Assembly (NCBI RefSeq): GCF_033441515.1
Contig: NZ_JAWQJT010000004.1
Span: 310,001 to 374,000, forward strand
Length of the DNA stretch: 64,000 bases
Direction: 5' to 3'
Source of the DNA: Amycolatopsis solani
GTDB taxonomy: Bacteria > Actinomycetota > Actinomycetes > Mycobacteriales > Pseudonocardiaceae
In this document: piece by piece, positions 34,749 through 41,827 of the stretch
Numbering within the stretch: position 1 is the first letter of the stretch
Layout of the letters: every line of letters starts with the position of its first letter
The notes under the pieces: generated by a model
What the model was told of the DNA's origin: nothing
The model's input: the letters and a program-made list of their open reading frames with translations, nothing else
Databases searched by the model: none
Translations under genes and position numbers: made by a program

Positions 34749-35212
34749 TGGTCCGCCTCCCCAGCGGCAAGGGTGGTGTGGAAGTCGCGCAGCATCGCGT
34801 GCACCACGTGCTCGGGATGCACGACGAGGACGTCCTGAGCCAGGTCGGCCACGAGCAGGACCCGGCTGCCAGCAAGGACCCGGCAACCGTGCCGGACCTG
34901 GGCGGGCAGCACAACATAGGGTTTGGTGGTCATCCGGAAGACGCCATCGCTGCGGCGGCAGATCACCGCGGACGAGCTGACCTGCGTGATCAGCAAACGG
35001 TCACCGGGTTTCCAATCCAGGACGTTCACGATGCCGCGGTCTTGGATCCGGCCTGAGGCATCCAGCAGCGCGGTGGAGAATCGCCGCTGCCCGGCGGTGG
35101 CCAGGTCCGGCAGCGCCGGTATCGGCAGCGGTACGAGGGTTCCGGCTCGTACAGGAGCGGGTTCGGGGCCGGCCGTGCGAGGCTGGAGCGCGAGCGGCGG
35201 GATGCCGGTCAT
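34745..35212 (-). CDS. AbrB/SpoVT-like domain protein upstream of integrase
   Basis: 155 residues, start ATG 35212 after GGGGAGGTG. The C-terminal domain (ALLDASGRIQDRGIVNVLDW; GDRLLITQVSSSAVICRRSD; YVVLPAQVRHGCRVLAGSRV; VLLVADLAQDVLVVHPEHVV) parallels the protein at 33124-33678. It overlaps the integrase start by four bases. It was presumably a regulator or architectural partner of the now broken integrase. Having two related copies on either side of the integrase is notable. Confidence 0.7.
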   Translation of the reverse strand: MTGIPPLALQPRTAGPEPAPVRAGTLVPLPIPALPDLATAGQRRFSTALLDASGRIQDRGIVNVLDWKPGDRLLITQVSSSAVICRRSDGVFRMTTKPYVVLPAQVRHGCRVLAGSRVLLVADLAQDVLVVHPEHVVHAMLRDFHTTLAAGEADQ

Positions 35213-35843
35213 GACGCACCTCCCCGACAACGGTCGCGCGGGGAGGGCACGGTCAAGATCAGCGTAGCTGAGGTTGACCGAGGCTGAACGCCAGAAAGAC
35301 CCGCTGTGGCGGGCCTGTTACTCTGCGGTGCGGGAGATATCCCGTGTTTTTGTGTCCGAGGACGATCTTGCTCACTATCTACACGCATGTCCATCGGTTA
35401 ACCTTGAGCAGCAGGCCAGCATCGCCTTCGGGAAACATTCGCATATAACACCATAATTTGGATCCCACTTCTCAAGATGAATGCGCACGACCCGCTTATC
35501 TATTGGTCACTAGTTTCCAATAGAACACAAGGTGTGATATTTTCTTTCTGCCGATTGCCCGGCGGCCGCGAGTTGACTTCGCCCACCCTTGCGACATCAC
35601 GGAGCGACCTCTCACCCCGCCGTAAAGGGTTCAGACGCGACCGCCCGCACGCCGAACGTCAGGTTTCAATTGAGCAACGACACGGAGTCGAACTTTGCCC
35701 CGCGTAACGTGCAGTTGTACAACACCGACTTACAACTCATCCATACGGAAGGCGTCAAGTCTTGGACATGCGATTACCGGTCATCCAAGACTACGGCATG
35801 GCCAAGAAGCCCACTGGGCGCGCAGACGGGACGGTGTGCTGAA
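35213..35843. other. 631-bp AT-rich region upstream of the island
   Basis: No convincing gene. The composition drops sharply (35380-35570 is rich in A and T), marking the left side of the low-GC island. It should contain the promoter for the three-gene operon starting near 35844. A longer frame from 35589 joins that operon's first gene but its first 85 codons do not look like protein. Confidence 0.5.
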
Positions 35844-36209
35844 TTGCGCAAGACGGTCTTTGAAGTAGGAGCAGCGGCCGCGGCAGGGATCATCACTTAC
35901 ATAGTATCGACCGCTATCGGCACACTCAATTCGTTCGCACGCTGGGGCCTAGTAATACTAATCGCCGCGACAGTCTTCGCGCTGACCTGGTTAATGGCGC
36001 GAAAAGAATCCAAAAGCCACCCAGGCGACCCCAACGAGGACAACGGAATTCAAATCGGCAATCGTGTCTCCACAGAAGGCGACCTCCTGATCGACAAGAT
36101 CGACGTCGCCCCAGGCGACGCGAATATCGCCGTCGGCAACGACGTGAATTCCAAGGGCAAGGCAACCCTCTCTCGTATCACAGTCGGCCGCAAAAGGTCA
36201 AAAAAGTGA
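35844..36209 (+). CDS. two-helix membrane protein with GN-type beta repeats
   Basis: 121 residues from the chosen TTG 35844 (weak ribosome site; a start at 35589 is possible but unlikely). Two transmembrane helices (VGAAAAAGIITYIVSTAIGT and ARWGLVILIAATVFALTWLM) are followed by a cytoplasmic tail with two beta-type repeats: IQIGNRVSTEGDLLIDKI and IAVGNDVNSKGKATLSRITV. Its stop overlaps the GTG of the next gene. I do not recognise the family. The shared IGN motif with the next gene's product suggests that the two proteins assemble, placing the system at the membrane. Confidence 0.65.
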   Translation: MRKTVFEVGAAAAAGIITYIVSTAIGTLNSFARWGLVILIAATVFALTWLMARKESKSHPGDPNEDNGIQIGNRVSTEGDLLIDKIDVAPGDANIAVGNDVNSKGKATLSRITVGRKRSKK

Positions 36210-37060
36210 CAAGCTTTTCATCTCATCGTCTAGATTGGCGCTCACAGTTCGAATCCCTCGAGCCATACCTGGCAGGCAGGGGCGGCGTCGTCCACGTTCA
36301 CGCGGCCGGCACAAACGCGCCGAAGCGCGCGTTTGTAAAGGCCATCCGCGCTGAATTAAGAACGAGGAAGTCGCCATATGAACAATTGGCGCTACTCGTG
36401 TCCCCGGAGGATGCCGGCACACACTATGTCCCCGACATAGTCCGACAATGCTTCAACGGATTCAAATTGACAGCACCGACCGTCGATAGATCAACGAGTA
36501 CTCCGATCACAATCGGCAACAGCGCCGAGGTCGGCCACGACTTCACTATAAACAACGTCAGCATAACATCGGAAATAGATCCGTACGACACTTCTGCGCG
36601 TGATTACCACAATATTCGATCACTGTGCTCAGAACTGAAAAGTGCGCTGAAAACACGGCGATTTACCTTGATTTTCGTCGATACGCATACGTGGGATAAA
36701 ATCGACCTCGACATTCTCGAACAGCGCCTCTGGACTGGAGCATTGGCCGAACTGGTGAATCACGGCCTGCTCGTGATCGACATATTTGATCCATACTTAA
36801 TGGAAGAGCGATCTTCCTTTTGGCCACCTGATCCTTCACAGGTACTGCAACTTCCCGAGCAGTTCACCGGCACGGCGTACGCGCACGCAGAAGAGGACCT
36901 CATAGCGATCGCACTCGAAGCCTCATGGAGCAAGACAGCCGAAGAGGCCCGAGGCTACGCCAAGGGCCTGCTTGAGACTTCCTCCAGCATTCAAGACGTA
37001 TACGCTAGGCTAGGTCTGGCAGTTGCGCGAAAAGGGGTCAGCAGTGCCTCACCGAGATGA
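36206..37060 (+). CDS. STAND-like protein without Walker A (possible iSTAND)
   Basis: 284 residues, GTG 36206 overlapping the previous stop. The N-terminal strand VVHVHAAGTNAPKRAFVKAI sits where a P-loop would be but has no GxxxxGK[ST]. TLIFVDTHTWD and GLLVIDIFDP look like the Walker B and sensor strands of a NACHT/STAND ATPase. A central insert, ITIGNSAEVGHDFTINNVSI, matches the beta repeats of the neighbour. A nucleotide-independent scaffold (inactive STAND) in a conflict system is my best reading; this is inference from layout only. It overlaps the TPR gene by 17 bp. Confidence 0.6.
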   Translation: MTSFSSHRLDWRSQFESLEPYLAGRGGVVHVHAAGTNAPKRAFVKAIRAELRTRKSPYEQLALLVSPEDAGTHYVPDIVRQCFNGFKLTAPTVDRSTSTPITIGNSAEVGHDFTINNVSITSEIDPYDTSARDYHNIRSLCSELKSALKTRRFTLIFVDTHTWDKIDLDILEQRLWTGALAELVNHGLLVIDIFDPYLMEERSSFWPPDPSQVLQLPEQFTGTAYAHAEEDLIAIALEASWSKTAEEARGYAKGLLETSSSIQDVYARLGLAVARKGVSSASPR

Positions 37061-38696
37061 TTATGAACCCAGCGACGTAGCCATCTTACTCCGCGAAGAC
37101 TCGGAGATAGAACGAGCACTAATCGCGCTGTCCGCTGCCGAGAGTCTTACCGATGACCTTGCCGTGTATCTGCTCGAAGCAGCCGCCGTCGAAGACCCAA
37201 GAGCGTTGGTCCGCGGCCTGCGGCTCTGCGATTTTGTAGCCGACCGAAACAACGAGTGGAATCTCACGTTACGGGCACGGAGCCACCTGCTAGCCCGACT
37301 TCTCGAGGACACAGATCTGGCACAAGAAATGCACCGACGCTTGCGGGACCTTTCTCACTCCCGCGAATCACGGAGCGAATTTTCAGGACTGCCCGTCTAT
37401 CTGACTGAAGCGACTGGGCGGGCCTACCACTCGGCTGCCTTGAACCCACAGGATGGCCTAGAAATCTATAGCGAGCTGGGCTTATCTTCATCAGCTCCAC
37501 GTGGACAGCAGTGGCTTGGAATGCACTTGGCTAGGGAGCAGCAGGAGTTCGGGGTGCTCCCTAGGTTGTCGATCGAGGTGGACTTCCTACAAGGAATGGT
37601 GCTCTACCGAGAAGGGAAGACCTCGCAAGCCGAGCCGCTCTTGCGATCTGTGGCCGCGACAGAGGGCGATCGCATCGAGATCGCCGTCGCCCTTCACATC
37701 GTAGGACGGATCGAAGCTCGACAACGGAAATTGCCGGCTGCGGAGGCTAAGCTGCGACGCAGCGTCGCAATCGGTGAGCGTATTGCGAACGACCACCACC
37801 GCGCTCAGGTACTTCATACCCTCGGCCAGCTCATCGGCCGAGACCGTCAGCGAAGCGGCGAAGCCGAGAACCTCCTCCGCCAAAGCCTCGAGTTACTGCG
37901 CCGACTCGCGGACACCTCAGGCCAAGCGCAAGTCCTACATACCCTCGGCCAGCTCATCGGCCGAGACCGCCAGCGAAGCGATGAAGCCGAGAGCCTCCTC
38001 CGCCAGAGCCTCGACACCGAACGTCGACTCGCGGACACGGCTGGCCAGGCTCAGGTACTTCATACCCTCGGCCAGCTCATCGGCCGAGACCGCCAGCGAA
38101 GCGATGAAGCCGAGAACCTCCTCCGCCAAAGCCTCAATTTCCGGGGTCTCGCGGACACGGCCGGCCAGGCTAAGGTACTTCATACCCTCGGCCAGCTCAT
38201 CGGCCGAGACCGCCAGCGAAGCGGCGAAGCCGAGAACCTCCTCCGCCAAAGCCTCGAGTTACTGCGCCGACTCGCGGACACCTCAGGCCAAGCGCAAGTC
38301 CTACATACCCTCGGCCAGCTCATCGGCCGAGACCGCCAGCGAAGCGATGAAGCCGAGAACCTCCTCCGCCAAAGCCTCAATTTCCGGGGTCTCGCGGACA
38401 CGGCCGGCCAGGCTCGGGTACTTTATACCCTCGGCCAGCTCATCGGCCGAGACCGCCAGCGAAGCGGCGAAGCCGAGAACCTCCTCCGCCAAAGCCTCGC
38501 CATCGGCGAACAAACCAGCAACAAACGTCACCAGGCTCAAATTTTGTACTCGCTGGGCAGGTTGTTAGAATCGGACGTGCAGGACGAGGCGCTCAACCTG
38601 TTTCAACGCAGCCTTGCGCTAAATCGCGATATCGGCGACACGTTCCACGCTGAACGCCTCGAAAAGCAAATAGCGATTTTGCGAAGGAAAATCTGA
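37044..38696 (+). CDS. TPR protein with six near-identical repeats
   Basis: 550 residues. The start GTG 37044 follows GGGG; an in-frame ATG at 37023 lies inside the upstream gene. The N-terminal helical region (about 1-185) has no recognised motif. From about residue 190 come tetratricopeptide repeats, of which six copies at about 254-493 read AQVLHTLGQLIGRDRQRSGE then AENLLRQSLELLRRLADTSG with very few changes. Two copies lack one codon (SLNFRGLADTAG). TPR arrays bind protein ligands. Near identity at DNA level indicates recent tandem duplication and possible copy-number variation. It probably acts as sensor or adaptor of the operon. Confidence 0.8.
   Translation: MPHRDDYEPSDVAILLREDSEIERALIALSAAESLTDDLAVYLLEAAAVEDPRALVRGLRLCDFVADRNNEWNLTLRARSHLLARLLEDTDLAQEMHRRLRDLSHSRESRSEFSGLPVYLTEATGRAYHSAALNPQDGLEIYSELGLSSSAPRGQQWLGMHLAREQQEFGVLPRLSIEVDFLQGMVLYREGKTSQAEPLLRSVAATEGDRIEIAVALHIVGRIEARQRKLPAAEAKLRRSVAIGERIANDHHRAQVLHTLGQLIGRDRQRSGEAENLLRQSLELLRRLADTSGQAQVLHTLGQLIGRDRQRSDEAESLLRQSLDTERRLADTAGQAQVLHTLGQLIGRDRQRSDEAENLLRQSLNFRGLADTAGQAKVLHTLGQLIGRDRQRSGEAENLLRQSLELLRRLADTSGQAQVLHTLGQLIGRDRQRSDEAENLLRQSLNFRGLADTAGQARVLYTLGQLIGRDRQRSGEAENLLRQSLAIGEQTSNKRHQAQILYSLGRLLESDVQDEALNLFQRSLALNRDIGDTFHAERLEKQIAILRRKI
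37804..38520 (+). repeat. six tandem 117/120-bp repeats inside the TPR gene
   Basis: The units start at about 37804, 37924, 38044, 38164, 38284 and 38404. Each contains the invariant block ACCCTCGGCCAGCTCATCGG. Three unit types differ at the block after CGAAGC (GGCGAA or GATGAA) and at the end (GAGTTACTGCGCCGA or AATTTCCGGGGT). The order of types repeats, which suggests that a two-unit block was itself duplicated. All length changes keep the reading frame. Confidence 0.9.
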
Positions 38697-38948
38697 ACTC
38701 GTTTCATCTATAGATGCTTCGATTCACTGCGCCGACCGGACCAACGACATCTCCGTGACGATCCTCAAGAAGGCAGCCACCGATCGACCAGGATGTTGAC
38801 GCTGCGCCAAGCGACTGCACGCCGCCAGGTACACGGCCAGGCGTGACGCTCGACGAAGTCGTTACGCGGGCCGCCCTGGCGGGGCGGGGCGGGACGTTTG
38901 CCCCACTCTTCGATAGGTCGCTACCTCGGTTGTTGCCCGTACCGCTTG

Positions 38949-39070
38949 CCGTCACGGCCGATGTGACGGCGTGACGGCTCGCGGGACGGGTTGTGACGGC
39001 TAATTTCGGGAGATTTTTCGTGACACTCTGCTACGCTCGACCGCGTCGGTGTCACGAAATATGTCACGGA
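38949..39070. promoter_or_regulatory. cluster of GTGACGG-type sites and an 11-bp inverted repeat
   Basis: CCGTCACGG (38949), TGTGACGGC (38962), GTGACGGC (38971), TTGTGACGGC (38991) and TGTCACGG (39062) occur with a perfect inverted repeat TTTCGTGACAC (39016-39026) / GTGTCACGAAA (39049-39059). The arms flank the likely promoter of the gene starting at 39089. This is the layout of an autoregulated operator or of iterons for a Rep/partition protein. Further copies lie at 44431-44510. Confidence 0.65.
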
Positions 39071-39088
39071 AGAAATTGGAGGTGCAAC

Positions 39089-39745
39089 ATGACCGGTCCG
39101 GTCTGCGCAGGTTGCGGCAAGACGTTGTCCCGTCCTAGCGGACGCGGCCGTCCAGCGACCTACCATGGCCCCGCGTGCCGCCAGCGCGCCCGCCGTGCCC
39201 GGCTTGCCACCGATCCCAGTCGCGCCGACCTGCTGGATTTACTCGACCGAGCTGGACGCGCCGTAGCCGCCGCGCGCCGCGCCGCGATGTCCGGCGCCGA
39301 CCCCAACGCCGCGCTCGCCGAGTTGGCCGTCGTCGTCGAGTTGGCCAAAACGGGTTGCGCGACCGACGCTGGCCCTGCATCTCGCACCAAGGCCGAACAC
39401 CTGTCCGCGCAAGCGGAGAAGCTGACAGCTGTCACGCAATCCGTCACGGAACCTGTCGTAACGGGAGCACGTCCGGTGACGCGCGAAGACATGATCGATG
39501 TGGACACAGTTCGGGTCGAGCGTGGCGAGGACTTCGAGGCTTTGGGCGGGTATCGCGTGCTGGCCGGTGACTCGGTCTTACTTGGCTACCTCGCACGCGA
39601 CAGGCGACGCCGCTGGGAAGCAAGGACAGCAGCCACGTCACTCACAGTCCCCGGCGGACCCTGGCGCACCCGGCAAGATGCGCTCGTCGGTCTGCTGCTC
39701 AATGGCGGCATCCGCACCACGGGGGCGCCGAGCCGCCGCGCTTAG
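39089..39745 (+). CDS. zinc-ribbon DNA-binding-like protein
   Basis: 218 residues, start ATG 39089 after GGAGGTG. The N-terminal CAGCGKTLSRPSGRGRPATY is followed by HGPACRQRARRAR, a short CxxC-H-C zinc-binding knuckle with a basic tail. An Ala-rich helical middle follows, and a C-terminal region DTVRVERGEDFEALGGYRVL then AGDSVLLGYLARDRRRRWEA. Proteins of this sort are common on actinobacterial mobile elements; their role is not established. The strong GTGACGG operator cluster directly upstream suggests tight (auto)regulation, and this protein could be the binder. Confidence 0.65.
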   Translation: MTGPVCAGCGKTLSRPSGRGRPATYHGPACRQRARRARLATDPSRADLLDLLDRAGRAVAAARRAAMSGADPNAALAELAVVVELAKTGCATDAGPASRTKAEHLSAQAEKLTAVTQSVTEPVVTGARPVTREDMIDVDTVRVERGEDFEALGGYRVLAGDSVLLGYLARDRRRRWEARTAATSLTVPGGPWRTRQDALVGLLLNGGIRTTGAPSRRA

Positions 39746-40303
39746 CAAACTCGCACGTCAGCGGAGATCAGGCGGTGCATTGGTCACGGGCAGGACCGGT
39801 TGACCACGCGGGTATCGCCTTGCCTATCGCGCCGCGCCCGCGACAGCGGAGACACGTCCCGACCGGCTGCGGCGGCGGGGGTGTCCCTTGACACCCCGGC
39901 ATGCTGCGAACAGCACCGCTCACGGCGATCACTTTGAGCGGGCACCGGAAGCCGTGGTGTTGCGTCGGGTCCGACTGATAAGGATTCGTCGCGTCCGGTG
40001 GTTTGCGGCGACATAGCGAGGAGCCGTCCGACCTTGGTCTCACGGGGCCGGACGGCTCGACTCTGGTTGCTCATGCCGGCCGCAGGTGGATCGTTGCAGC
40101 GAAAGAAGACCGCTCCCACCTTGGATTCCGCATGTCCCGGGCAGGAACCGGCCCGAGAGAGCGGTGACTTTCACGGTCGCATGAGGGTGCCGACACGACA
40201 TGGGAACGAGTGTTCGATACTCTCTCGAACCAGGGCTCAGCAACCTGAACCCGCGGGCGAGTTCGTCCCCGTGATCGACGAACGTACTGAAGGCTTAACT
40301 TGC
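39746..40303. other. 558-bp gap, no gene seen
   Basis: Only shadow frames, with no start/ribosome-site combination and no recognisable protein on either strand. It presumably carries the promoter of the 40304 operon. A frame entering the 40304 gene from 39998 is arginine-rich and not protein-like before the ATG. Confidence 0.5.
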
Positions 40304-41218
40304 ATGAGAATTAACATCGAAGAACACGCACAGGGATTCCTTGAGCACCTCGGCGAAAGCGATGACGCCGACGTCTCCACCTACCTAGCCGCACACCAAA
40401 TCGACATACAGGCCGGCTCCATGCTGGTAGACTATCTTGTCGACCGAGGCTGGGCCAAGGATCACTCGACCTTCGGCGAGGTGGACTGCGCACTAACCGG
40501 CAGCGGCCTGGCTGTCGCACAACGACTGCGGACCGAACGACGAAGCCCAGCCCATCGCCTAAGCAACTTACGGGCTCGCATGCTGACCTGGCTTGAGCAT
40601 AACCGCGGCACACAAGACTGGAGTGACTTCGCAGCCAGCGAAGCCGCTCGTTTCGGCGATGCAGATTTCACATGGGCTGAGATCGAACGCGAGGCCGCCT
40701 ACCTGTACGGGCACAGGCTAATCACGGCCGCAACTATTGATCAGGCTGAAGACGGTACTATATCCCCAGCCATCAGTGCCGAAGGCCGAGACTGTTTGAT
40801 TCATTTCGAAGGCGACGTGAACCAGTATCTCAACCGTAGCGCGCGTCCCTCTGCGCAGCACACGACCCACAACACTACGACAATCACGATGGCTGACAGC
40901 GTCGGAAACATTACCAATGCAAGCTCCCATGTCATGCAGAACGCGATTTCAGGACTGGACACCACGAAGGTGCTTGAGTTCGCTGGCGCTGTCCGCCAGA
41001 CCCTGCCAGTTCTCGGACTAGACGACGACGCCCAGCGGACCGTGGACGGCCAGGCCGAAGAATTGCATAACGAAGCCAACTCTGCCGCACCCAACCGCGG
41101 CAAGATGCGACAACTCCTCGACGGAATCCTAGAAGCACTAGGATCGGCCGGAGCAACAGTCGCCCAGAAAATGGTGCTAGCCGCAGGCAACGAAGCAATT
41201 CAGGCCATCAACGGTTGA
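40304..41218 (+). CDS. winged-helix-like protein heading the nuclease/CHAT operon
   Basis: 304 residues, ATG 40304. Two winged-helix-like modules appear in the N-terminal half (SMLVDYLVDRGWAKDHSTFG with ALTGSGLAVAQRL; IEREAAYLYGHRLITAATID with ISAEGRDCLIHFEG). A Thr/Asn-rich beta linker (TTTITMADSVGNITNASS) follows, then a helical C-terminal domain (RQTLPVLGLDDDAQRTVDGQ; MRQLLDGILEALGSAG). No family recognised with certainty. The layout fits a sensor or repressor that couples to partners through the linker. It lies 43 bp upstream of the nuclease gene on the same strand. Confidence 0.65.
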   Translation: MRINIEEHAQGFLEHLGESDDADVSTYLAAHQIDIQAGSMLVDYLVDRGWAKDHSTFGEVDCALTGSGLAVAQRLRTERRSPAHRLSNLRARMLTWLEHNRGTQDWSDFAASEAARFGDADFTWAEIEREAAYLYGHRLITAATIDQAEDGTISPAISAEGRDCLIHFEGDVNQYLNRSARPSAQHTTHNTTTITMADSVGNITNASSHVMQNAISGLDTTKVLEFAGAVRQTLPVLGLDDDAQRTVDGQAEELHNEANSAAPNRGKMRQLLDGILEALGSAGATVAQKMVLAAGNEAIQAING

Positions 41219-41261
41219 AACATCCAATACCCCAGGAACAATAAGCGAGCGAGTAACCAAA

Positions 41262-41783
41262 TTGGGAAAATTAGCACGATCCAACCCACTCTGGCGAAGA
41301 TATGAGATATCGATCCAAGAATTACTCTCTGCCCTCGATCCTTCCGCATCGGTTCTCCACGATGCAAAGGTCCCAGGGCGACTCAGCCAGATTGCTCGCC
41401 AAGTCGACGTTTGGGCCACAGGACTTGTAATTGGACAACGAATTTCTGTTGCAGTCGAATGCAAGTTGCGTCAACGGCCGGTCGACGTAAATATTGTTGA
41501 CGGATTCATCGGAAAGCTGTTAGACATTGGCGCAGATCGAGGATTGATTTACTCATCCTCCGGGTTTAGCGATGGGGCAAATATGCGAGCATATGCCAGC
41601 AGAAACCCGAGCATCCTGACAGTTTCTCTGGAGACCCCTCAGATCGTTAAGGATTTGCATGGCGCTCCCGGCTATCCCGCAGATCTTTTAGTACAGGATG
41701 TTCCGCCACATTGGATCGAAGAACTCGACGCGGAGAGCTTTCGCGAATTTCTTACAACTGGAGATTCTCCAAAATTAAACTGA
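41262..41783 (+). CDS. Mrr-like PD-(D/E)xK restriction endonuclease
   Basis: 173 residues, start TTG 41262. Restriction-endonuclease fold with D49 in RQVDVWATG and E66-x-K68 in VAVECKLRQRP. PVDVNIVDGFIGKLLDIGAD and RGLIYSSSGFSDGANMRAYA, the Mrr-type Gln-less continuation, follow. All three catalytic residues are present, so it is expected to cut DNA. A small stand-alone nuclease between a putative sensor and a CHAT protease is the arrangement of a conditional effector. The GC content is well below that of the chromosome. Confidence 0.8.
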   Translation: MGKLARSNPLWRRYEISIQELLSALDPSASVLHDAKVPGRLSQIARQVDVWATGLVIGQRISVAVECKLRQRPVDVNIVDGFIGKLLDIGADRGLIYSSSGFSDGANMRAYASRNPSILTVSLETPQIVKDLHGAPGYPADLLVQDVPPHWIEELDAESFREFLTTGDSPKLN

Positions 41784-41827
41784 AACAAGTCTGGCAACGG
41801 ACGAAACTGGACGGAAGGCGGCAACCA

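Noticed and set aside
37804..38520. Regularly spaced repeats resembling a CRISPR array
   Set aside because: Units are contiguous 117/120-bp coding repeats in frame with a TPR protein. There are no short repeats with unique spacers and no cas genes.
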